A stretch of DNA of 64,000 nt from Paracoccus sp. N5 (GTDB lineage: Bacteria; Pseudomonadota; Alphaproteobacteria; Rhodobacterales; Rhodobacteraceae): the NCBI RefSeq assembly GCF_000371965.1, contig NZ_AQUO01000002.1:636001-700000 (forward strand), given 5' to 3'. Numbering within the stretch: the stretch's first letter is position 1; every line of letters starts with the position of its first letter. Shown piece by piece: positions 18,622 to 27,373 of this stretch. Below the pieces are notes generated by a model that was given only the letters and a program-made list of their open reading frames with translations, searched no databases and was not told where the DNA came from. The position numbers and the translations under genes were made by a program.

Positions 18622-20594
18622 GCCGGACCGCCCGGATCGTCCTGCCCCTTGCCGCCGCGCTGGCGCTGGCGCTTTGGCTTGCCGCCGCGCGGCAGCTGCT
18701 GCCTTGGGCCGACTGGCCGGCCTGGCCGCTCGACCCGCAGGCGATGGATCTGCACCAGATCCTGCTGGGCTTCGGCCTGATGCCGCGCGGGGCGATCGCG
18801 CTGGTCGCGGGCGCGGCGCTGGGACTGTCGGGCGCGATCCTGCAGGCGGTGCTGCGCAACCCGGTGGCCGATCCGACGACGCTGGGCATCTCGGCCGGGG
18901 CGCAGCTTGCGCTGGTCATGGCGACGATCTTTGCCCCGGCGATGCTGGACCAGGGCCGCTGGCCGGTCGCCATGGCGGGCGCGGGCTCGGCCGCCGCGCT
19001 GGTCATGGCCATCGGCGCGCGGCGCGCCTTCGCGCCGGTGACCATGGTCATCGCCGGGATGCTGGTCGGCATGACCGCCTCGGCCATCGCCACGGCGATC
19101 ACGCTGGCGCGCGGCGAATACCTGCTGTCGCTGGTGATCTGGAACGGCGGCGCGCTGGTGCAGCAGGACTGGGCCGGCACCCGGGCGCTGGCGCTGGTGC
19201 TGGCCCTGGGTGCGCTGGGGGCGGCAGCGCTGGCGCGCCCGCTGCGGGTGCTGTCGCTGGGCGCCGAGGGCGCGCGCGGCCTGGGGCTGAACATCGCGCT
19301 GGTGCGCGGCACGGCCGTGGCGCTGGCGGTGGCGCTGGCGGGCGCGGTCTCGGCCGAGCTGGGGCTGATCGGCTTCGTGGGCCTGGCCGGTCCGGCGCTG
19401 GCCCGGACGCTGGGCGCGCGCAACATGGCGCAGGTGCTGTGGCTGGCGCCGCTGATCGGGGCGTTGATCCTGTCGGTCTGCGACGGGGTGGTGCTGGCGC
19501 TGGCCGGCGCCGGCGGCGAGATGTTCCCGACCGGCGCCCTGACCGGGCTGATCGGCGGGCCGCTGCTGATCTGGCTGCTGCCGCGCCTGCGCGGCTCGAC
19601 CCCGCCCGGGACCGAGGCGGCCGAGGGCCCGGCGCCGCGCCTCGACCGCCCCGGCCGGGTGCTGGTCGCGCTGGCGCTGGCGGCCGCGGCCATGGCGCTG
19701 CTGCTGGTCTGGATCGGCCGGCTGCCGGGCGGCTGGGCCGTGCTCGACTGGCAGAGCTTCCGCGCCTTCCTGCCGCTGCGCCTGCCGCGGCTCATTGCCG
19801 CCGGCGCGGCCGGGGCGGCCTTGGCCATGGCGGGCGCGATCCTGCAGCGGCTGACCGCCAATCCGCTGGCCTCGCCCGAGGTGCTGGGCGTCTCGGGCGG
19901 CGCGGCCATCGGCTATGCGGCGACGCTTTTCGCGGTGACGGCGCCGGGACAGGGGCCGCTGACGCTGGGCACCATGGCCGGCGCGGCGCTGGCACTGGCC
20001 CTGGTCGCGACCTATGCCCGCCGGCGCGACATGCCGGCCGAGCGCGTGCTGCTGGCCGGCATCGCGGTGTCGGCCATGGCGGCAGCGGTGCTCTCGGCGA
20101 TCATGGCGACCGGCAGTCCGCAAAGCTGGCAGGTGCTGGCCTGGCTCAGCGGCTCGTCGAGCAAGGTCGGCCCGGTGCAGGCGGCGGCGCTGAGCGCCAT
20201 CGCCGGGGCCGTCGCGGCGGCGGCCTGGCTTAGCCGGCGCTGGCTCGCCACCCTGCCGCTCGGCCCCGAGGTCGCGGCCGGGCTGGGCCTGCCCCTGGTG
20301 CGGGCGCGGCTGGCGCTGATCCTGGTCGCGGGACTGGCCACGGGCGCGGCCAGCGTGCTGGTCGGCCCGCTCAGCTTTACCGGGCTGATGGCGCCGCATC
20401 TGGCGCGGCGGCTGGGGCTGGCGCGGGCATGGGACCATGTGCTGGGCGCGGCGCTGATCGGGGCGCTGCTGATGATCGCCGCCGATTTTGGTGCGCGCAT
20501 GGCGGGCTTTCCCTATGAACTGCCGCTGGGGCTGTTCGCCTCGCTTCTGGGGGCGCCCTGGCTGATCTGGCTGATGATGAGGGGGGGACGATGA
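18618..20594 (+). CDS. fhuB: Siderophore ABC transporter permease, fused FhuB-type
   Basis: A 658-aa inner-membrane permease formed of two tandem FecCD halves, about the length of E. coli FhuB (660). Each half has the hallmark sequence: GAALGLSGAILQAVLRNPVA and later GAALAMAGAILQRLTANPLA. Each half closes with the ATPase-contact and gate region (IGFVGLAGPALARTLG; LSFTGLMAPHLARRLG). The fused form is characteristic of hydroxamate importers rather than of FepDG/FecCD pairs. It overlaps fhuD and fhuC by four bases on either side (ATGA). Confidence 0.92.
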   Translation: MSRTARIVLPLAAALALALWLAAARQLLPWADWPAWPLDPQAMDLHQILLGFGLMPRGAIALVAGAALGLSGAILQAVLRNPVADPTTLGISAGAQLALVMATIFAPAMLDQGRWPVAMAGAGSAAALVMAIGARRAFAPVTMVIAGMLVGMTASAIATAITLARGEYLLSLVIWNGGALVQQDWAGTRALALVLALGALGAAALARPLRVLSLGAEGARGLGLNIALVRGTAVALAVALAGAVSAELGLIGFVGLAGPALARTLGARNMAQVLWLAPLIGALILSVCDGVVLALAGAGGEMFPTGALTGLIGGPLLIWLLPRLRGSTPPGTEAAEGPAPRLDRPGRVLVALALAAAAMALLLVWIGRLPGGWAVLDWQSFRAFLPLRLPRLIAAGAAGAALAMAGAILQRLTANPLASPEVLGVSGGAAIGYAATLFAVTAPGQGPLTLGTMAGAALALALVATYARRRDMPAERVLLAGIAVSAMAAAVLSAIMATGSPQSWQVLAWLSGSSSKVGPVQAAALSAIAGAVAAAAWLSRRWLATLPLGPEVAAGLGLPLVRARLALILVAGLATGAASVLVGPLSFTGLMAPHLARRLGLARAWDHVLGAALIGALLMIAADFGARMAGFPYELPLGLFASLLGAPWLIWLMMRGGR

Positions 20595-21367
20595 CGGCTG
20601 CGCTGTTTTCGATCGAGGGGCTGTCCCTGGACGTGCCGGGCCGGCGGCTGCTCGACGGGCTGACGCTGGCGCTGCCGGCCGGGCAGATGGTGGCGCTGAT
20701 CGGGCATAACGGCTCGGGCAAGTCGACGCTGCTCAAGGTGCTGGCGCGGCAGGTGGCGGCGACGGCGGGCCGCGTCGCCTTCAACGGCCGCGCGCTGGCC
20801 GACTGGCCGGCCCGCGACTATGCCCGGTCGCTGGCCTTCCTGCCCCAGACCACGCCCCCGGCCGAAGGCATGCTGGTGCGCGAGCTGGTGGCGCTGGGAC
20901 GCTATCCCTGGCATGGCGCTCTGGGGCGCTTCGGCCCCGAGGATCGCGCCGCGGTCGAGGCCGCGATGGCCGAATGCGGCGTCGCCGCTTTCGCCGACCG
21001 GCTGGTCGATACCCTGTCCGGGGGCGAAAGGCAGCGGGTGTGGCTGGCGATGATGGTGGCGCAGCAGGCGCAGACGCTGCTGCTGGACGAGCCGATCTCG
21101 GCCCTCGACATCGCGCATCAGGTCGAGGTGCTTTCCCTCGTGCGCAGAATGTGCCACGCACAGGGCCGCAGCGCGGTGATCGTGCTGCACGAGGTCAACA
21201 TGACCGCGCGGTTCTGCGATCATGTGGTGGCGCTGAAGGGCGGGCGGCTGGTCATGCAGGGCACCACCGCCGCGCTGATGCGTCCCGAGGTGCTGGCCGA
21301 GATCTATGGCCTGCCGATGCAGGTGCTGCGGCGCGAGAATGGCGAGGCCGTCGCCGTTCCCGCCTGA
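20591..21367 (+). CDS. fhuC: Siderophore ABC transporter ATPase, FhuC-type
   Basis: A 258-aa ATPase with Walker A GHNGSGKST, signature LSGGERQRVW, Walker B LLLDEPISALDIAHQVEVL and switch His in VLHEVNM. The LVALGRYPWHG stretch is typical of FhuC/BtuD-type importers. It powers uptake through the fused permease encoded just upstream, with which it overlaps by four bases. Seventeen bases separate it from the exporter-type gene downstream. Confidence 0.92.
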   Translation: MTAALFSIEGLSLDVPGRRLLDGLTLALPAGQMVALIGHNGSGKSTLLKVLARQVAATAGRVAFNGRALADWPARDYARSLAFLPQTTPPAEGMLVRELVALGRYPWHGALGRFGPEDRAAVEAAMAECGVAAFADRLVDTLSGGERQRVWLAMMVAQQAQTLLLDEPISALDIAHQVEVLSLVRRMCHAQGRSAVIVLHEVNMTARFCDHVVALKGGRLVMQGTTAALMRPEVLAEIYGLPMQVLRRENGEAVAVPA

Positions 21368-21384
21368 AAAGGGAAGTGGAAGTC

Positions 21385-23091
21385 ATGGCCATGCTGCGCG
21401 CGTTCTTCGCCTATTACCGGCCCTGGATGGGGCTTTTCTGGCTGGATTTCGGCTGCGCCGTCGTCTCGGGCCTGCTGGAGCTGGCCTTTCCGCTGGCGAT
21501 CACCGGCTTCATCGACCGACTGCTGCCGCAGGGCAACTGGACGCTGACCGTGGCCGCCGCCGTGGGTCTTCTGGTGCTCTACCTGGTGAACTCGGGGCTG
21601 ATGGCGGTGGTGGTCTATTGGGGCCACAAGCTGGGCATCAATATCGAGACCGAGATGCGCGCCCGCGCCTTCGACCACCTGACGCGGCTGTCGTGGCGCT
21701 GGTATGACCGCGCCCGCACCGGCAAGCTGGTCGCCCGCGTCACCCGCGACCTCGAGGAGATCGGCGAGGTCGCCCATCACGGACCCGAGGATGCGATCAT
21801 CGCCATCATGACCTTCGTCGGCGCCTTCGTGCTGATGTTCTGGATCCATCCGCAACTGGCCTTCATCGTGGCGCTGGTGGTGCCGGCGATGCTGGCGCTG
21901 ATCGTGATCTATGGCGGCAAGATGACCCAGACCTGGCGCGCGATCTATTCCCGCGTCGGCGATTTCAACGTCCGGCTGGAAGAGGCCCTGGGCGGCGTCC
22001 GCGTCGTCCAGGCCTTCGGCAACGAACGCCACGAGAGCGAGCTTTTCGCCAGCGACAACCAGAATTACCGCGCGACGAAGCTGGAGGCCTACAAGGTCAT
22101 GGCCACGGTCTCGGCCCTGCAATACATGGGGCTGCGGCTGGTGCAGGTCGTGGTCATGGTGGTCGGCGCCTGGTTCGTGCTGCAGGGCTCGCTGACGACC
22201 GGCGGCTTCGTCGGCTTCCTGGTGCTGGTCGGCGTGTTCTATCGTCCGCTGGAAAAGATCGCCGCGGTGATCGAGACCTATCCGCGCGGCATCGCCGGCT
22301 TCCGCCGCTATCAGGAGCTGCTCGCGACCGAGCCCGAGATCGCCGATGCCCCGGGCGCCATCCCGGCGCCGGCGCTGAAGGGCGACATCCGCTTCGAGGG
22401 CGTGAGCTTCGCCTATGACGCGACGCGGCCGATCCTGACAGGGATCGACCTCGACATCCGCGCCGGCGAGACGGTGGCCTTCGTCGGCCCCTCGGGCGCG
22501 GGCAAGACCACGCTGCTGGCGCTGCTGCCGCGCTTCTACGAGCCGACCGCGGGGCGGATCACCGTGGACGGGATCGCGCTGGACCGGATGCAGCTGAACA
22601 GCCTGCGCCGCCAGATCGGGCTGGTCAGCCAGGACGTGTTCCTGTTCGGCGGCACCTTGCGCGAGAACATCGCCTATGGCCGGCTGGGCGCCACGGATGC
22701 CGAGATTCTGGAGGCGGCGCGCCAGGCCCAGCTGGGCCCGATGATCGAGACCCTGCCCGAGCGGCTGGACACCGTCGTCGGCGAGCGCGGCGTGATGCTG
22801 TCGGGGGGGCAGAAGCAGCGCGTGGCGATCGCGCGGGCGTTCCTGAAGAACCCGCCGATCCTGATCCTGGACGAGGCGACCTCGGCGCTGGACAGCCAGA
22901 CCGAGCGCGAGATCCAGGCGGCGCTGGATGCGCTGGCGGTCGGGCGCACCACGCTGGTCATCGCGCATCGGCTGGGCACCATCCGCCACGCCGACCGCAT
23001 CGTCGTGATGGCCGGCGGCCGCATCGTCGAGACCGGACCGCATGAGGGGCTGATTGCCCGGGGCGGGGTCTATGCGGGGCTGGCGCGTTGA
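21385..23091 (+). CDS. ABC exporter (fused permease-ATPase) in the siderophore operon
   Basis: A 568-aa type I exporter half-transporter with six membrane segments (about residues 15-300) followed by an ATPase domain: Walker A GPSGAGKTT, signature LSGGQKQRVAIARAF, Walker B ILILDEATSALDS, H-loop IAHRLGTI. Start ATG 21385, with 21391 as alternative. It is 17 bases after fhuC, so it belongs to the siderophore operon. Exporters in this position are thought to move siderophores, as with IrtAB-type systems, or lipids; no biosynthesis genes are in the window, so it may recycle or detoxify the imported siderophore. It probably works as a homodimer. Confidence 0.85.
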   Translation: MAMLRAFFAYYRPWMGLFWLDFGCAVVSGLLELAFPLAITGFIDRLLPQGNWTLTVAAAVGLLVLYLVNSGLMAVVVYWGHKLGINIETEMRARAFDHLTRLSWRWYDRARTGKLVARVTRDLEEIGEVAHHGPEDAIIAIMTFVGAFVLMFWIHPQLAFIVALVVPAMLALIVIYGGKMTQTWRAIYSRVGDFNVRLEEALGGVRVVQAFGNERHESELFASDNQNYRATKLEAYKVMATVSALQYMGLRLVQVVVMVVGAWFVLQGSLTTGGFVGFLVLVGVFYRPLEKIAAVIETYPRGIAGFRRYQELLATEPEIADAPGAIPAPALKGDIRFEGVSFAYDATRPILTGIDLDIRAGETVAFVGPSGAGKTTLLALLPRFYEPTAGRITVDGIALDRMQLNSLRRQIGLVSQDVFLFGGTLRENIAYGRLGATDAEILEAARQAQLGPMIETLPERLDTVVGERGVMLSGGQKQRVAIARAFLKNPPILILDEATSALDSQTEREIQAALDALAVGRTTLVIAHRLGTIRHADRIVVMAGGRIVETGPHEGLIARGGVYAGLAR

Positions 23092-23109
23092 CGGCACGCT
23101 TGCCGTTTC

Positions 23110-23133
23110 GGGTATTTGGGAAACGGTGAAACG
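23110..23133 (+). repeat. Intergenic repeat copy 2
   Basis: GGGTATTTGGGAAACGGTGA, 18 bases after the ABC exporter stop. Close match to the copies at 36071 and 36141, including the CGGTGAAAC tail. With copy 3 and the hairpin at 23218 it fills the 177-base gap between two convergent genes. Confidence 0.6.
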
Positions 23134-23167
23134 GCGGGCGCATCGCGCGTGGCGGGCTGGCTGAATT

Positions 23168-23190
23168 GGGTATTTGGGGAGCAAAGAAGC
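23168..23190 (+). repeat. Intergenic repeat copy 3
   Basis: GGGTATTTGGGGAGCAAAGA, the second copy in the same gap, 58 bases after copy 2 and in the same orientation. Its right half has diverged. Confidence 0.5.
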
Positions 23191-23217
23191 GGCGGGCTTT
23201 CGTGCGGAGAAAAGGGA

Positions 23218-23243
23218 ACGGCCAGCCGGGTGGGGCTGGCCGT
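23218..23243 (-). terminator. Terminator of the haem receptor gene
   Basis: ACGGCCAGCC / GGCTGGCCGT, a perfect 10-bp stem with a 6-base loop, 26 bases past the receptor stop. Read on the minus strand it is followed by TCCCTTTTCTCC, a passable U-rich tail. Confidence 0.7.
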
Positions 23244-23268
23244 CGGTCGTTCGGTGCTGGCGGGCGCT

Positions 23269-25317
23269 TCAGAAGCTGCGCGAGACCGAGAGCTTGAGGT
23301 TGCGGCCGGGCGCCGGGCCGGTGAGCCAGGTTGCGGGCGTGTAGTCGCGGTCGGTGACATTGTCGACGCCCATATGGACCTCGATGCCTTCGAGTTGACC
23401 GCCCTGCGGCTGCCAGGTCGCGAAGACGTCGTGCACGCCATAGCCCGCGCGGCGATCCCCTTCCGGCTTGTCGCGGCCCGCGGCGAGCGTGCTGCGCAGA
23501 CCGATGCGCCAGGTGTCATTCGCCTGCCAGATCGCCGAAAGCGTGAGCCGGTTGTTCGGCAGCGTGTCGAGGTCGGCGCCGTCCTGGTCCTCGCCATTCA
23601 CCACCGAGACCGCGGCGCCCAGTTCCCAAGCCGCGATAGAATAGCTGGCCTCGAGTTCGCCGCCGCGCAGATAGGCGCGGTCGATGTTGACATAGGCGGG
23701 CACCGGCGCGGGCGCATTGGTGCGCACGATCATGTCGTCGATATGGTTGCGGAACAGCGTGAGCTTCACCACCGCCTCGTCGCCCGCGGCGAGCACGCCG
23801 CTGCCGCGATAGGACAGGCCCAGCTCGATGTTCTTGCCCTTCTCGTCCTTCAGGTCGCCCGAGGGCGCGCCGCCCATGAAGCTGTCGTAAAGTTCGTCCA
23901 CCGTCGGCATGCGGTTCACGAAGGCCACCGAGCCGAAGACCGACAGGCTGTCGTTCAGCCGGTAGATGGCGGCGACCTGCGGCTCGATCGATTCCGAACT
24001 GTAGTCGTCATCCGTCACCGTGACCGAGGATTTCGGCTCGGTGCGCTGCTTTTCATAACGCAGGCCGGAATTGACCGTCAGATTGCCCCAGGTCAGTTCG
24101 GACAGCGCATAGGCGCCCCAGCTGCGGGTATAGGCCTCGGGGTGCGAGCTGGAGGGCACGCTGGAGGAGCGGTCCTGTTTCAGCACCTCGGCGCCGGTGG
24201 TCAGGTGATGCTCGTAGCCGGCGCCCGACAGGTCCGCGATATTGCGCAGCTTGAACTTCCACAGCCGGTAATCGCGTTCGCCCAGAAGCGAATCCATGAT
24301 CGGCTCGTCCGGGTCGTTGCCCTGTCGCACGTCCTTGAGCGTATTGGTATAGGACAGCGTCGCCGTCAGGTCGACATAGCGGTTGTCCTGCGGGTTCCAG
24401 CCCCAGATCAGCCGCGCGGTCTGGTCGCGGGTGGTGATGTCGCCGACGCCCCAGCCGGGGAAGCCCGGGAACAGCCCGGCCTGCGCGCCTTCGAGCTGGT
24501 TGAAGTCCTGGTCGTCGCCCTTGGCCTCGAGATGCTGGTAGGAGAAGGCGACATAGTGGTCGCCGAAGGTTTTCTTCGCCTTCAGCAGCAGGTTGGGCGT
24601 CCTGGAATTCGCGCGCACCGTGGTGTTGCCGTCGGCATCCTTGGTGTCGCCGAGCTTGCGCCAGGCGAAGGCGGCCAGGGCCTCGAAATCCTCGGCCGGG
24701 CGCCAGCCGAGCGCGACGCTGCCCAGCACGGTGTCCGGGTTGCTGGCATAGCCCAACTTGGCCTTGCCGCCGAAATTCTTGCCGGGGGCGATCAGATCGC
24801 CGGCCTCGATGGTCTCCATGGCGATCACGCCGCCGAGCGCGCCCGAGCCGTAGAGCGTGGAGGAGCCGGGTCCGCGCAGCACCTCGACCTGGCGCAGGAA
24901 GTCCGGCTCGACGAACAGCGCGCCCTGGCGATAGGATTCGTAGTATTTTTTCTCGCCGTCGATCAGTTGGACGATGCCGGCCTCGGAGGCGGCGGCGCTG
25001 GACGAGCCGAAGCCGCGGATGTTGAAGCCCTGGCCGAAGAAGCTGCCCGAGCCGACGCCGGCGACGCCGGGCACGGTCGAGAGCACCTCGCCGATATGCG
25101 TCGCCTCGATGTCGTCAAGCTGCTGGCCGTCCACGACCGAGACGGATTGCGGCACCTCGGAGGCGACCTTGGGCTTGCCGGCGCGCAGCACCAGTTGGTC
25201 CAGCACGAAGGTTTGCGGCGCGGCGTCCTGCGCCCAGGTCGGGCCGGCGAGCGTCATGGTGGTCAGGCAGGTCGAGCCGGCAAGCAGCGCGCCCAGAAGC
25301 AGGTGGCGTGGCATCAT
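23269..25317 (-). CDS. hmuR: TonB-dependent haem/haemoglobin receptor
   Basis: Outer-membrane receptor of 682 aa (MM start, either codon possible) with a signal peptide ending near LAGPTWA-QDAA. The plug has SEVPQSVSVVDGQQLDDI and VEVLRGPGSSTLYGSGALGG. The barrel keeps haem-receptor landmarks: VNRMPTVDELYDSFM stands where these receptors have the FRAP box and ELY, followed by KDEKGKNIELGLSYRG where they have the NPNL box. The canonical FRAP and NPNL letters themselves are not preserved. The protein ends in phenylalanine (VSRSF), as expected for barrel assembly. It is divergent from hmuSTUV, 143 bases away. Confidence 0.88.
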   Translation of the reverse strand: MMPRHLLLGALLAGSTCLTTMTLAGPTWAQDAAPQTFVLDQLVLRAGKPKVASEVPQSVSVVDGQQLDDIEATHIGEVLSTVPGVAGVGSGSFFGQGFNIRGFGSSSAAASEAGIVQLIDGEKKYYESYRQGALFVEPDFLRQVEVLRGPGSSTLYGSGALGGVIAMETIEAGDLIAPGKNFGGKAKLGYASNPDTVLGSVALGWRPAEDFEALAAFAWRKLGDTKDADGNTTVRANSRTPNLLLKAKKTFGDHYVAFSYQHLEAKGDDQDFNQLEGAQAGLFPGFPGWGVGDITTRDQTARLIWGWNPQDNRYVDLTATLSYTNTLKDVRQGNDPDEPIMDSLLGERDYRLWKFKLRNIADLSGAGYEHHLTTGAEVLKQDRSSSVPSSSHPEAYTRSWGAYALSELTWGNLTVNSGLRYEKQRTEPKSSVTVTDDDYSSESIEPQVAAIYRLNDSLSVFGSVAFVNRMPTVDELYDSFMGGAPSGDLKDEKGKNIELGLSYRGSGVLAAGDEAVVKLTLFRNHIDDMIVRTNAPAPVPAYVNIDRAYLRGGELEASYSIAAWELGAAVSVVNGEDQDGADLDTLPNNRLTLSAIWQANDTWRIGLRSTLAAGRDKPEGDRRAGYGVHDVFATWQPQGGQLEGIEVHMGVDNVTDRDYTPATWLTGPAPGRNLKLSVSRSF

Positions 25318-25460
25318 GTCCCCGTGGTCTTGTCAGGAAAGTTACGGCTGGCCACGGGGCTGGCATCTTGCGCTGGGTAAATTAATCCTAGTAAATCTGT
25401 CAATGATTCCCTGCCGATCATCCCGGCTGTCCCGGGAGCAATCCAGCGAAAGGCCCGAGC
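25318..25460. promoter_or_regulatory. Divergent hmuR-hmuS promoter region with shared iron-type motif
   Basis: A 143-base gap with an AT-rich centre in otherwise GC-rich DNA. TAGTAAATCTGTCA lies at 25389-25402, followed by ATGATTCC. It is 59 bases before hmuS and about 72 from hmuR, so one bound regulator could control both directions. See the matching site at 15580. Confidence 0.5.
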
Positions 25461-26501
25461 ATGAGCCAATATTCCCCCGAAGACCTGCGCCGCCTGGCGG
25501 CCGAGGACGCGGGCCGACCCTTCGACCTGGCCGAGCGTCTGGGCGTGCCCGAAGCGGCGCTGGTCGCGGCCGAGACCGGGCGCGGCGTCACCCGCATCGA
25601 CGCCACGCCCGGCCGGCTGATCCCGATGGTGCAGGCCCTGGGCGAGGTCATGGCCCTGACCCGCAACCGGTCCTGCGTGATCGAGAAACTCGGCACCTAC
25701 AACGACTTCCACGACGGCGAACATGCCGCGATGACGGTGGATCAGGAGATCGACCTGCGCATGTTCCCGCGCCACTGGGTGCATGGCTTTGCCGTCGAGA
25801 AGGCGGGCGATGCCGGCATCCGCCGCTCGATCCAGGTTTTCGACGCGGCCGGCGATGCCATCCACAAGATCCATCTGCGCGAGGGCTCGGACCTGGGCGC
25901 CTGGGCCGCGCTGAAGCAGGCGCTGGCGCTGCCGGAGCAGCGAGACAGCAGCGAATTTGCCCCGCGCGCGCCGGTCGAGCCGGCCAAGGCCGCGCCCGAG
26001 CGGGTCGAGGCGCTGCGCCGCGAGTGGTCCGAGATGACCGACACGCATCAGTTCAACATCCTGATCCGCCGGCTGAAGATGAACCGGCTGGGCGCCTATC
26101 GCAGCATCGGCGCGCCCTTCGTGCGGCCGCTTTCGGTCGAGGCGGTGCCGGCGCTGATCGCGCGCGTGCAGGCCGAGGGCTGCGGCGTGATGATGTTCGT
26201 CGGCAACCAGGGCTGCATCGAGATCCATTCGGGCCGGTTCGAGACCCTGCGGCCGATGGGCCCGTGGCTGAACGTCATGGACCCGCGCTTCAACCTGCAC
26301 CTGCGCGGCGATCACGTGGCCGAGGTCTGGGCGGTGGAAAAGCCGACCAAGCGCGGCCCGGCGCTCTCGGTCGAGGCCTTCGACGCCGAGGGGGCGCTGA
26401 TCTTCCAATGCTTCGGGTTGCGGCCCGAAAAGGGCGGCGACGCGGCGCAATGGGCGGCGCTGGTCGGGGCCCTGCCCGCGCTGGCCGAGGCCGCGGAATG
26501 A
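25461..26501 (+). CDS. hmuS: Haem-degrading/haem-handling protein HmuS
   Basis: A 346-aa cytoplasmic protein of two tandem HemS/ChuX-type halves. The first half has EVMALTRNRSCVIEKLGTYN and the second VQAEGCGVMMFVGNQGC then IEIHSGRFETLRPMGPWLNV; FNLHLRGDHVAEVWAVEKPT is the family's most conserved stretch. HmuS/ChuS proteins take haem from the importer and release iron from it or pass it on. First gene of hmuSTUV, overlapping hmuT by four bases. Confidence 0.92.
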   Translation: MSQYSPEDLRRLAAEDAGRPFDLAERLGVPEAALVAAETGRGVTRIDATPGRLIPMVQALGEVMALTRNRSCVIEKLGTYNDFHDGEHAAMTVDQEIDLRMFPRHWVHGFAVEKAGDAGIRRSIQVFDAAGDAIHKIHLREGSDLGAWAALKQALALPEQRDSSEFAPRAPVEPAKAAPERVEALRREWSEMTDTHQFNILIRRLKMNRLGAYRSIGAPFVRPLSVEAVPALIARVQAEGCGVMMFVGNQGCIEIHSGRFETLRPMGPWLNVMDPRFNLHLRGDHVAEVWAVEKPTKRGPALSVEAFDAEGALIFQCFGLRPEKGGDAAQWAALVGALPALAEAAE

Positions 26502-27373
26502 CGCGGCTGGCGCTTCTCGCGCTGCTGCTGGCCGGGACCGCCCATGCGCAATCCTGGCCCGAGGCCAGGCGCGTGCTGCCGCTGGGCGGTTCGGTCACCG
26601 AGATAGTCTATGCGCTCGGCGAGCAGGACCGGCTGGTCGGGCGCGACACCACCTCGAACTGGCCGCCCGAGGCGAATGCCCTGCCCGATGTCGGCTATGT
26701 GCGGGCGCTGGCGCCGGAGGGGGTGCTGTCGGTCTCGCCCGACCTGATCATCGCCGAGGATGGCGCCGGCCCGCCCGAGGCGGTTTCGGTGCTGAAGGCG
26801 GCGGGCGTGCCCTATGTCACGGTGGACGAGAGCTATGACGCCGAGGGTGTGCTGAAAAAGGTCGACGCGGTCGCCGGCGCCCTGGGTGTCGCCGAAAAGG
26901 GCCGCGCGCTGCATGAGAAGCTGGCGGCCGACCTGAAGGCGGCGGCGGAACGCTCAGCCACCGTCGGCACGCCGAAGAAGGTGCTGTTCGTGCTGTCCCT
27001 GCAAGGCGGCCGCGTGATGGCGGGCGGCACCGGCACGGCCGCCGACGGCATCATCCGGCTGGCCGGCGCGGAAAACGCCATGGCGCAGATCCAGGGCTAC
27101 AAGCCCTTGACCGACGAGGCGGTGATCCAGGCGGCGCCGGACGTGATCCTGATGATGCGGCGCGGCGACGACAAGGCCGATGCCGAGGCCAATGGCGGCA
27201 ACAGCCACACGGCGGCGAAACAGGCGGCGCTGGCCATGCCGGCGCTGGCCCAGACCCCGGCCGGCCGCGACGGCGCGCTGGTGATGATGGACGGGCTGAA
27301 GCTGCTCGGCTTCGGGCCGCGCACCGGCGAGGCCGCGGTCGAACTGCACGACCTGATCTACGCCGGGTCGTGA
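26498..27373 (+). CDS. hmuT: Periplasmic haem-binding protein HmuT
   Basis: A 291-aa protein with a short signal peptide (MTRLALLALLLAGTAHA). Landmarks are RRVLPLGGSVTEIVYALG, the probable haem-ligand tyrosine region in VTVDESYDAEGVLKK, and AADGIIRLAGAENAM. It receives haem from the receptor and docks on HmuU. The start overlaps the hmuS stop (ATGA). Confidence 0.92.
   Translation: MTRLALLALLLAGTAHAQSWPEARRVLPLGGSVTEIVYALGEQDRLVGRDTTSNWPPEANALPDVGYVRALAPEGVLSVSPDLIIAEDGAGPPEAVSVLKAAGVPYVTVDESYDAEGVLKKVDAVAGALGVAEKGRALHEKLAADLKAAAERSATVGTPKKVLFVLSLQGGRVMAGGTGTAADGIIRLAGAENAMAQIQGYKPLTDEAVIQAAPDVILMMRRGDDKADAEANGGNSHTAAKQAALAMPALAQTPAGRDGALVMMDGLKLLGFGPRTGEAAVELHDLIYAGS

Noticed and set aside
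18519..20438. Long antisense ORFs to fhuB
   Set aside because: Arg/Gln/Gly-rich shadows of an alanine/leucine-rich membrane protein gene.
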